From Desulfobulbaceae bacterium (GTDB lineage Bacteria; Desulfobacterota; Desulfobulbia; Desulfobulbales; Desulfocapsaceae): 12,958 nt of DNA. A model generated the notes under the pieces. The model saw only the letters and a list, made by a program, of their open reading frames with translations, had not been told where the DNA came from and ran no database searches. How positions within the stretch are numbered: the first letter of the stretch is position 1; every line of letters begins with the position of its first letter. The translations under genes and the position numbers were made by a program. The stretch covers positions 1 through 12,958 of the forward strand of contig JAMOMO010000165.1 in assembly GCA_027067035.1 (NCBI GenBank). Direction: 5' to 3'. Positions 6,826 to 12,958 of this stretch are shown one piece after another.

Positions 6826-7073
6826 TGATCCTGTACCTTTTCAAGAAATGCCTTGATTTTTGCTGAGCTGAGCAGGATACCGCTGAGGGTTTGCTTTCCG
6901 GCCTTGAGGGTTGGGATAAATTTCACACCGTCTTTCAGTGCCCGTAACGGGTTGCTAAGTATCTCAATTTCTTCGATATTGATGTCATTCATTTTAGCCG
7001 TCAGCTCATCCAGAGCTTTCTTTGCCATGCGGCAGCGAGGTCAGAGTGTTGAATGGTAAAAAGTGATGTTCAT
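6822..7073 (-). CDS. Thioredoxin-like selenoprotein with a U-P-R-C active site (TGA read as Sec)
   Basis: An 83-residue redox protein that ordinary gene calling breaks. From the ATG at 7073 the frame reads MNITFYHSTL, then TGA (7041-7043), then PRCRMAKKALDEL and onward without a stop to 6822. Read as selenocysteine, the TGA gives U11-P-R-C14, exactly where thioredoxin/glutaredoxin folds have CxxC: after a first beta strand (NITFYHS) and at the start of a helix. The C-terminal half has the conserved cis-Pro segment GVKFIPTLKAG and a final helix SAKIKAFLEKV. If TGA is taken as stop, calling starts at the internal ATG 7028 and yields 68 residues without the active site. A 5-bp hairpin 24-38 bases after the TGA could serve as bacterial SECIS. 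The Shine-Dalgarno sequence is weak. A promoter fits at 7098-7126. The gene overlaps the CaCA-like gene downstream. The main alternative is a nonsense mutation or sequence error at a Cys codon. Confidence 0.8.
7003..7017 (-). promoter_or_regulatory. Candidate bacterial SECIS hairpin
   Basis: Downstream of the TGA on the minus strand, AGCUC pairs with GAGCU (five bp) around a UGGAU loop. The loop starts 29 bases after the UGA and has G at its second position. Both fit the general bacterial SECIS pattern of an apical loop roughly 16-37 bases from the UGA with a G in its first two bases. A closer hairpin, UGCC/GGCA with loop GCAU (7023-7034), is also possible but sits only 10 bases after the UGA. 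Which one, if either, binds SelB cannot be settled by eye. Confidence 0.4.
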
Positions 7074-7097
7074 GGTGGTTGCTTTATGGTTTTCCAG

Positions 7098-7126
7098 AGT
7101 ATAGTATTAATTGAAAGTGTTGTCTT
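7098..7126 (-). promoter_or_regulatory. Probable promoter of the selenoprotein operon
   Basis: On the minus strand AAGACA (7121-7126, four of six matches) is followed after 17 bases by TATACT (7098-7103, five of six). Transcription would start near 7091, about 18 bases before the ATG at 7073. It overlaps the divergent candidate promoter of the acuC-like gene. Confidence 0.5.
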
Positions 7127-7138
7127 CTAGGATACACT
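7111..7138 (+). promoter_or_regulatory. Probable promoter of the acuC-like operon
   Basis: TTGAAA (7111-7116, five of six matches) and TACACT (7133-7138, four of six) are 16 bases apart. The start site would be near 7145, about 37 bases before the ATG at 7182. The -35 box lies inside the divergent promoter at 7098-7126, so the two transcripts may compete for RNA polymerase. Confidence 0.45.
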
Positions 7139-7181
7139 GAAAACAGTAAGCTGTTCAACAGGAGTTTTCGTTCCAGCAACT

Positions 7182-8153
7182 ATGAATCTTTCAGCTCCTC
7201 TCATAATTATTGACGATCAGCGTTTTCTCCTGCATGATACCGGTGGCTGTGATCATCCTGAAATTCCAGCCAGGCTTCAGGCCATTCGTCAGTCCCTTGA
7301 AAGAAGTGACTCTCTCCCTGACTTTTCTTTTGTTTCACCGCAACCTGCCGCCAGAGAACATCTCCTCCTTGCCCATGATGAAAACTGGCTCTTTCGTTTT
7401 GAAGAGTCTGTGCTTTCCGGCAAGACCTTTATCGATCACAGTGACAATCAGATCGGCTACGATTCCTATGAAGTTGCCGTGCTTGCTGCAGGTGCCGGAA
7501 TAACTGCCGTGGATCTGCTTGAAAGGGAAGAGGTGAGCACTGTGTTCTGTCTGGTTCGCCCACCCGGTCACCATGCGGAGCACTCTTTTCCTTTTGGCTT
7601 CTGCTTTTTCAATAACTGCGTGCTTGCCGCCAGGTACTGGCAGCAGGAGTATTCCAGAAAACGCATTCTTGTTTTTGATTTTGATGCCCATCATGGGAAC
7701 GGTATTCAGTCAGCCTTTGAGGAAGAAAGGGACGGCTTTTATATAAGCATCCATGAACATCCGAGTTTTTCATACCCGGGTACCGGCTATGGCGAAGAGA
7801 CAGGTATCGGTGAGGGCAGGGGAACTGTTCTGAATATTCCCCTTTCACCTGGAAGTGACTGGAAACAGCTTGAGCATATTCTGACTTCCGTGATTCCGGA
7901 CAGGCTGGAGGAGTGGCAGCCTCAGGCGATACTTGTTGCTGCAGGATTTGACGGTCACAGAGAGGATGACATGTCAGGTCTGCACTACCCCACCGAGCTG
8001 TATGCTGAGTTCGGAAAAGCGGTTCGTTCCTGGGCCGCTACCTATACGGATGGCAAAACGCTTTCCATTCTTGAGGGTGGCTATGAGCTTGCTGTACTGG
8101 GAGATTCTGTTGAATCTTATTTAAGAGGTTTGTTGGGCAGTGAGCCCGGTTGA
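7182..8153 (+). CDS. AcuC-type class I/II histone deacetylase family protein
   Basis: Zinc-dependent amidohydrolase that removes acetyl groups from lysine in proteins (AcuC) or from small amines (acetylpolyamine amidohydrolases). The 323 residues match bacterial members. All catalytic features are present: RPPGHHAEHS with His130-His131 as the charge-relay pair, DFDAHHGNG with zinc ligands Asp168 and His170, AGFDGH with zinc ligand Asp257, and EGGYE with the transition-state Tyr301. The ATG at 7182 gives a normal N-terminus, though the AGGAG lies 17 bases away, farther than usual. It is first in a plus-strand run with an AcuB-like protein, an acyl-CoA synthetase and a CoA transferase-GNAT fusion. 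In Bacillus subtilis acuABC, AcuC deacetylates and reactivates acetyl-CoA synthetase, so a similar role on enzymes of this operon is the best inference. Polyamine deacetylation remains possible. Confidence 0.92.
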   Translation: MNLSAPLIIIDDQRFLLHDTGGCDHPEIPARLQAIRQSLERSDSLPDFSFVSPQPAAREHLLLAHDENWLFRFEESVLSGKTFIDHSDNQIGYDSYEVAVLAAGAGITAVDLLEREEVSTVFCLVRPPGHHAEHSFPFGFCFFNNCVLAARYWQQEYSRKRILVFDFDAHHGNGIQSAFEEERDGFYISIHEHPSFSYPGTGYGEETGIGEGRGTVLNIPLSPGSDWKQLEHILTSVIPDRLEEWQPQAILVAAGFDGHREDDMSGLHYPTELYAEFGKAVRSWAATYTDGKTLSILEGGYELAVLGDSVESYLRGLLGSEPG

Positions 8154-8188
8154 ACCGTGAATATAAATCATTTTTAAAGAGGTAGCTC

Positions 8189-8827
8189 ATGTACATTTTA
8201 CGGCATATGACACCTGATCCTATCACCGTTTCCCCTGATATGCTCCTTCCTGAGGCACGGGCATTGCTCAATGAGTATCATTTCAGACACCTGCCCGTGG
8301 TTGATGGACAGGGACGGCTCCTGGGGATTTTAACCGACCGTGATCTCCGATCCGCCTATCCGTCTTCCGTGCTGACGGACAGTGAACGGCGTCTGGTTTA
8401 TGAGCGGGTTCAGGAAACGGCGGTGTCTGAAATCATGTCCACTGACTGTGTTACCCTTGGAATAGATTCAACGCTTGATGATGCTCTGTTTCTTTTTGAT
8501 CGTGATCAGCCTGGAGCCCTTCCGGTGCTGGATGGTGAACGAGTGGTGGGTATCTTTTCCATCAGAGATCTCAATGCCGCCTATCGAACCCTTTTTGGAG
8601 TGGGGGAAAAGGGTGCGGTTCTCATCGGAATTCATGATGATGGCAGTGACAACATCATGACCAGGCTTGTGATCTTCCTTGAAAAGGAAAGAATTCCGTT
8701 TACCCGGGTACTGCGTATCCATGACAAGCAGGCGGGAGACACCATCTACATCAGAATTAATACCTTCAAGATCAAGGCTGTTCTCGATCTGTTGGAAGAA
8801 AACGGCTTTTCTGTCAAAAAGGGATAG
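8189..8827 (+). CDS. AcuB-like protein: CBS pair plus ACT-like domain
   Basis: A 212-residue cytoplasmic regulatory protein. Two CBS domains lie at about 7-60 (MTPDPITVSPDMLLPEA through HLPVVDGQGRLLGILTDRDL) and about 80-133 (IMSTDCVTLGIDSTLDDAL through LPVLDGERVVGIFSIRDL). They form a Bateman module that usually binds adenine nucleotides. The C-terminal stretch from about 140 (GAVLIGIHDDGSDNIMTRLVIFLEKERIPF, in parts) looks like an ACT fold, which often binds a small ligand. This domain order is that of AcuB from the acu cluster of Bacillus, whose exact function is unsettled. GAGG lies before the ATG. The gene starts 35 bases after the deacetylase gene and is clearly cotranscribed. A role in sensing adenylate energy charge and adjusting deacetylase or synthetase activity is inference from domains and neighbours. 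Confidence 0.88.
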   Translation: MYILRHMTPDPITVSPDMLLPEARALLNEYHFRHLPVVDGQGRLLGILTDRDLRSAYPSSVLTDSERRLVYERVQETAVSEIMSTDCVTLGIDSTLDDALFLFDRDQPGALPVLDGERVVGIFSIRDLNAAYRTLFGVGEKGAVLIGIHDDGSDNIMTRLVIFLEKERIPFTRVLRIHDKQAGDTIYIRINTFKIKAVLDLLEENGFSVKKG

Positions 8828-8905
8828 GTTTTTTACAATTACTATTGATCATATACTTTCAGGGCATGGCGGCATGTTCCTGCAGGGCTGATTCCAGGTA
8901 TTTTT

Positions 8906-11014
8906 ATGAGTATTGAGACACTGTTTAATCCGGAGAGCATAGCTGTTGTGGGTGCATCCAGAAAAGAGGGGAAGCTCGGGAGAACCATACTTTCCAATAT
9001 CGTGGAGGGAGGTTTTGAAGGGAGGATTGTTCCTGTCAACCCCAACACCGATGAACTTCTCGGCCTGCCCTGTTACCCCAGTCTTTCCGAATGCGGTCAG
9101 GATATCGATCTGGTGGTTTCTGCAATTCCGGCTTCCGGGCTGAAGAAGCTTGTTGATGAGTGCCCGAAGGTCAAGGCCAGGGCAATCATTGTCATTGCAG
9201 CCGGATTCCGGGAAAGCGGACCTGAAGGTGCCCTGCTTGAGCAGGAACTGCTTGAACTCTGTCACCGCAGAGATCTCAGGCTCCTTGGCCCCAACTGTCT
9301 GGGATTTATCAATACCGCAAAAAATCTTAATGCCTCCTTTGCAGGGGAGATGCCCGAGAGAGGTGGAGTGACCGCCTTTTCACAATCCGGAGCACTTTGC
9401 AGTGTGATGCTTGATATGGCCAAGGATCGTCATCTTGGTATTGCAAAGTTGATCAGCATCGGAAACAAGGCCGATATTGCAGGTGTTGATCTTCTTGCCT
9501 ACCTGGCTCAGGATGATGAGACAAAGGTTATTGTCGGCTACCTTGAAGATATTGTCACCGGACAGAATTTTATCAAGGCGGCAGAGGACGCGGCCTCAAG
9601 AAAACCTGTTATTATTCTGAAATCAGGAACCACTGAGGCGGGTTTCAAGGCAACGGTATCTCATACCGGAATTCTGGCAAGTGCTGACACTGCTTATGGT
9701 GCCGCCTTTAAACGGTCAGGGGTGATCAGGGCAGACACCTTTGAAGCTCTGTATGACTATGCTGCGGCGCTTGCCATGCAACCGCTACCAAAAGGAGATA
9801 ATATCCGCATTATCACCAATACCGGCGGACCCGGTATTATGACTGCGGATGCCGTGGAGCTTGCGGGAATGAAAGTCTGTGCGGCAGCTCAGGCCGACAG
9901 CATGAATCTTAATCAGCCTTCCATCTCCCCGGTTGGGCCTGAAAATCCCATTGAAATCCTGGGTGATGTGGATGCCGCCCACTACAAAAGTGCCATAAAA
10001 TCAGCCCAGGCTGATCCGGCCGTTGATGCGATCCTTGTGGTACTTGCTCCCCAGTCGGTCAAACGACCGGCTGAAATAGCCAAGGCCATTGCCACCAGCA
10101 TAGATGGTGTTAAACCGCTGCTTGCCGTATTCATGGGTGGCTGTGCCTCAATGGTTTCCCACCGGGATCTGATCAATGCCGGACTGCCGATGTATAAGTC
10201 ACCTGAACGGGCGGTAACCGCGTTAAAAGGAATGCGCGAGTATGCGGCGTGGAAACAGCGTCCCCCGCGAACCGTTACCCGCTTTAAGGTGAATCGGCGT
10301 CGGGTGGAACGTATCCTCTCCCGGCGTCAACGAACCGGTATGCTGCAGCTGGGCGAGGTGAAGGGAAAGGATGTTCTTGGCGCCTACGGGTTTCATGTAC
10401 CCACAGGAGCTCTTGCATCAAGCGCTGACGAGGCGAAAGAGATTGCGGAGCGAATCGGGTACCCGGTGGCCATGAAGATAGTCTCTCCTGACATCGTGCA
10501 TAAAAGTGATCTGGGAGGGGTCTTTCTCAATGTGGCGAATCGGGAGGCCGTGGAAGACACCTATGATCTGATGACCCTGAAAATACATAAGAAAGTACCT
10601 GAAGCTCGGATTGAGGGGGTCTATGTTGAAAAGATGGCCGCCAAGGGACTTGAGGTGATTATCGGAATGACCCGTGATCCGCAGTTTGGACCCATGTTGA
10701 TGTTTGGACTTGGCGGTATTTTTGTTGAGGTGATGAAGGATGTCACCTTTCACCTGGCTCCCATAACGGAACAGGAGGCCATTCAGATGTTGAAATCAAC
10801 AAGATCCTATGCCATGCTTCAGGGAAGGCGCGGGCAGGACGGGGTTGATATTGCTGCAATCGCCTCGGGACTGCAGCGGATCAGCCAGTTGACAACAGAT
10901 TTTCCACAGATTCTGGAGCTTGATATCAATCCCTTTATTGTGGGTGATTTCGGCTCTGAACCGGTGGTGGCAGATGCACGAATGACACTGGCGCCATTGC
11001 CGGGAGAGAAGTAG
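8906..11014 (+). CDS. ADP-forming acetyl/acyl-CoA synthetase, fused alpha-beta chain
   Basis: Interconverts acyl-CoA + ADP + Pi with acid + CoA + ATP, usually with acetate. The 702 residues are the single-chain form. The CoA-binding Rossmann domain covers about 5-130 (ESIAVVGASRKEGKLG). The succinyl-CoA-ligase-like domains cover about 150-450 with TVSHTGILAS, where His253 is the expected phosphohistidine. A basic linker (about 453-477, rich in Arg) joins the ATP-grasp_5 domain at about 485-695. This has SPDIVHKSDLGGV (His532, the second phospho-relay His of this family) and GLGGIFVEVMKDVTFHLAP. The Arg-rich linker separates the alpha and beta parts, which are separate proteins in Pyrococcus. 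The start at 8906 has AGG upstream. It lies 78 bases after the acuB-like gene and nine before the CoA-transferase gene. It could conserve energy by making ATP from acetyl-CoA, or activate acetate. The substrate is not fixed by sequence. E. coli Pat has the same scaffold with an added GNAT domain; here that domain is on the next protein. Confidence 0.93.
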   Translation: MSIETLFNPESIAVVGASRKEGKLGRTILSNIVEGGFEGRIVPVNPNTDELLGLPCYPSLSECGQDIDLVVSAIPASGLKKLVDECPKVKARAIIVIAAGFRESGPEGALLEQELLELCHRRDLRLLGPNCLGFINTAKNLNASFAGEMPERGGVTAFSQSGALCSVMLDMAKDRHLGIAKLISIGNKADIAGVDLLAYLAQDDETKVIVGYLEDIVTGQNFIKAAEDAASRKPVIILKSGTTEAGFKATVSHTGILASADTAYGAAFKRSGVIRADTFEALYDYAAALAMQPLPKGDNIRIITNTGGPGIMTADAVELAGMKVCAAAQADSMNLNQPSISPVGPENPIEILGDVDAAHYKSAIKSAQADPAVDAILVVLAPQSVKRPAEIAKAIATSIDGVKPLLAVFMGGCASMVSHRDLINAGLPMYKSPERAVTALKGMREYAAWKQRPPRTVTRFKVNRRRVERILSRRQRTGMLQLGEVKGKDVLGAYGFHVPTGALASSADEAKEIAERIGYPVAMKIVSPDIVHKSDLGGVFLNVANREAVEDTYDLMTLKIHKKVPEARIEGVYVEKMAAKGLEVIIGMTRDPQFGPMLMFGLGGIFVEVMKDVTFHLAPITEQEAIQMLKSTRSYAMLQGRRGQDGVDIAAIASGLQRISQLTTDFPQILELDINPFIVGDFGSEPVVADARMTLAPLPGEK

Positions 11015-11023
11015 GAGCAGGAA

Positions 11024-12901
11024 ATGGAATACGATGCCAATTGGAAAGAGACCTATAAAGACATGATCAAGACCCCGAAAAGGGCCCTGTCCCAGCTGAA
11101 ATCCGGGCACAGGGTCTTTCTCGGAACGGGATGTGGCGAACCAACTGTCCTGGTTGAGGCCATGACAAAAATTGCAGGAAACCTGGCTGATGTTGAGATT
11201 GTAGAACTTCTCACCAAGGGGAACGCTCCCTATGCTGACAAGAAGTTTGCCAGCTGTTTTAAGATCAATTCGTTTTTCATCGGGCATAATGTCCGGGAGG
11301 TGATCAAGGAGGGAAGGGGGGATTATACTCCTGTGCTGATGTCTGATATTCCGCGTCTCTTTGATTCCGGCCAGTTGCCGCTTGATGTTGCCCTGATCCA
11401 GGTGACACCCCCAGATTCCCGTGGCAAGATGAGCCTTGGCGTCTCTGTTGATATTGTCAAAAGTGCAGCTGAAAACGCCTCTCTGGTAATTGCACAGGTG
11501 AACCCGCAGATGCCCTGGACTCGCGGGGACAGCCTCATTGATGTCTATGACCTGGATATTCTGGTCCCGGCGGATGTGCCGCTCCTTGAACGCAAATCAA
11601 AGCCGCCGCATCCGGTCAGTAAGAAAATTGCTGAGTTTGTGGCCGGCCTTGTGCCCAGTGGTGCCACCGTCGAATTTGGACTGGGCCGTATTCCCGGTGT
11701 CGGCAGGGTGCCTCAGGCGGTGATTGCAGCACTCAAGGGGAAACATGACCTTGGTATCCATACCGAGCTGTTAACCGATGATATCCTGGATCTCATTAAC
11801 AGCGGTGCAGTCACCGGAAACAGAAAGTCCGTTGACCGCGGGAAACTGGTTGCCAGTTTCTGCATGGGAAGCAGAAAGCTGTATGATTTCATTGATGACA
11901 ATCCATTATTTTCCTTTCGTCCTACGGAATATGTGAATGACTCCAATGTGATTGGAAAACAGAAAAAGATGGTATCCATAAACATGGCGCTTGAAATAGA
12001 TCTCACCGGGCAGGTCTGTTCCGATTCAGAGGACGGGTTTTTCTATTCAGGGGTCGGGGGGCAGGTGGATTTTAATCGTGGTGCCGCCCGTTCAGACGGT
12101 GGTCGTGCCATTATAACCATTCCCTCCACCTCCCTCGATGGGAAATCACGTATCCGTTCCCGGCTGAGCAGTGGTGCCGGGGTGGTGGTGAGTCGTGCCA
12201 CCGTTCACTATGTGGTGAGTGAATACGGTGTTGCCTACCTTCACGGCAAATCGGTTCAGGACAGGACCCTTGCCCTGATTTCCATTGCCCATCCTGATCA
12301 CCGGGAGCAGTTGCTGAAAGATGCCATTGAGGCGCGATATATCCGGCAGGACTTTGAACAGGTGGAAGGCAAGTTTGTTGTGGCCCCCCAGGATATGATG
12401 AAGGCCACCTATCTGATGGATAACGGGACAGAACTCTACTTCAGGCCCATTCATCCCACGGATGAACCCCTGATGCGCGATCTTCTCTATGATCTTTCCC
12501 AGGAGACCCTGTACTACCGTTTTATGAGTCATAACACTCACTTCGGTCAGCGGGAGATACAGAATTTTGTCTATGTCGACCATCGCAAGGACGTGGCAAT
12601 AGTGGGAACCCTGCCCGAGGCTCACGGTGATGATATTGTCGCTGTGGGAAGGTATTACCTTGACGAGCGTACCAACAGGGCTGAAGTCGCCTTTGTGATC
12701 CGTGATGAGTGGCAGAACAGAGGGCTGGGGACTTTCATGTTCAAGCACCTGATAACATTGGCTAAAGCCAGTGGTATAACTGGTTTTACAGCAGAGGTGC
12801 TCCGTGACAACAAGCGGATGCAGGCAATTTTCAACCACTCCGGTTACAAGGTACAGAGTTCAGTGGAAGAGGGTGTCTACAGTTTTCGTATTGATTTCTA
12901 G
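11024..12901 (+). CDS. Acetyl-CoA hydrolase/CoA transferase fused to a GNAT acetyltransferase
   Basis: A two-part protein of 625 residues. Residues about 15-445 are an acetyl-CoA hydrolase/transferase of the 4-hydroxybutyrate/acetate CoA-transferase family. They show FLGTGCGEP, the segment MALEIDLTGQV with Glu324 in the position I align with the catalytic Glu, and SGVGGQVDFNRGA, the glycine-rich CoA-site loop. STSLDGKSRIRS and EYGVAYLHGKSVQDRT are also typical. Residues about 460-615 are a GNAT domain with the acetyl-CoA signature QNRGLG (564-569), preceded by the strand AEVAFVIRDEW. FRPIHPTDEPLMRDLLYDLS begins the domain as in the C-terminal part of Pat-type protein acetyltransferases. AGGAGCAGGAA precedes the ATG, nine bases after the synthetase gene. 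The protein may shift CoA between acetyl-CoA and another acid while its GNAT part acetylates proteins, perhaps the synthetase. That coupling is inference. GNAT target and CoA acceptor are unknown. Confidence 0.92.
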   Translation: MEYDANWKETYKDMIKTPKRALSQLKSGHRVFLGTGCGEPTVLVEAMTKIAGNLADVEIVELLTKGNAPYADKKFASCFKINSFFIGHNVREVIKEGRGDYTPVLMSDIPRLFDSGQLPLDVALIQVTPPDSRGKMSLGVSVDIVKSAAENASLVIAQVNPQMPWTRGDSLIDVYDLDILVPADVPLLERKSKPPHPVSKKIAEFVAGLVPSGATVEFGLGRIPGVGRVPQAVIAALKGKHDLGIHTELLTDDILDLINSGAVTGNRKSVDRGKLVASFCMGSRKLYDFIDDNPLFSFRPTEYVNDSNVIGKQKKMVSINMALEIDLTGQVCSDSEDGFFYSGVGGQVDFNRGAARSDGGRAIITIPSTSLDGKSRIRSRLSSGAGVVVSRATVHYVVSEYGVAYLHGKSVQDRTLALISIAHPDHREQLLKDAIEARYIRQDFEQVEGKFVVAPQDMMKATYLMDNGTELYFRPIHPTDEPLMRDLLYDLSQETLYYRFMSHNTHFGQREIQNFVYVDHRKDVAIVGTLPEAHGDDIVAVGRYYLDERTNRAEVAFVIRDEWQNRGLGTFMFKHLITLAKASGITGFTAEVLRDNKRMQAIFNHSGYKVQSSVEEGVYSFRIDF

Positions 12902-12958
12902 CTGAATGAAGTGCTTGTCCGCTGCACCCTCTGTTCAGGGGGGGGGCTGTTCGGGCAG

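Noticed and set aside
6822..7028. The 68-residue ORF as a complete gene starting at the ATG 7028
   Set aside because: It would begin after the redox motif and lose the first strand of the thioredoxin fold, while in-frame reading through the TGA restores both.
12146..12838. 230-codon ORF on the minus strand opposite the CoA transferase-GNAT gene
   Set aside because: It is fully antisense to a gene with intact motifs in both domains, and its translation shows no known fold or start signal.
12902..12958. Possible terminator at the window end (imperfect stem of about 7 bp, 12915-12921 with 12952-12958, and a nine-G run)
   Set aside because: The stem has G-U pairs and a loop of about 30 bases, and the sequence stops before any T run could be seen.

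Overview
The window looks like chromosomal DNA from an anaerobic deltaproteobacterium (Desulfobacterota, perhaps a relative of Desulfobulbales). This is an inference from gene content: the order ilvB-ilvH-psd-pssA next to leuA, an ADP-forming acyl-CoA synthetase, and an apparent selenocysteine codon. There are no mobile elements, rRNA or tRNA genes, or CRISPR arrays. Coding density is high and base composition looks even.

Layout. Positions 1-1050 (minus strand) hold two phospholipid genes: pssA, cut by the window edge, and psd. Positions 1085-3562 (minus strand) hold the acetolactate synthase genes ilvB and ilvH, with a good promoter before ilvB, a hairpin between the genes and a terminator after ilvH. 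Positions 3630-5933 (plus strand, divergent from ilvB) hold a leucine/isoleucine-rich leader peptide with an attenuator, then leuA (2-isopropylmalate synthase) and a small cupin gene. Positions 5931-7103 (minus strand) hold a two-gene operon: a thioredoxin-like protein whose active site is read through an in-frame TGA as U-P-R-C (a probable selenoprotein), translationally coupled to a CaCA-like membrane protein. Positions 7111-12901 (plus strand) hold four genes in a row: an AcuC-type deacetylase, an AcuB-like CBS/ACT protein, an ADP-forming acyl-CoA synthetase, and an acetyl-CoA hydrolase/transferase fused to a GNAT acetyltransferase domain.

How the genes fit together. IlvBH makes acetolactate or acetohydroxybutyrate and LeuA takes 2-ketoisovalerate into leucine synthesis. 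The leuA leader shows all parts of classical ribosome-mediated attenuation: peptide, pause hairpin, antiterminator and terminator. The acu-like operon pairs enzymes that make or use acetyl-CoA with a protein acetyltransferase domain and a deacetylase, so it may be a self-contained acetate/acetyl-CoA module controlled by reversible lysine acetylation.

The least expected items are the unannotated selenoprotein at 6822-7073, whose first ten codons and active-site Sec are lost if TGA is read as stop, and the leuA attenuator at 3696-3841.
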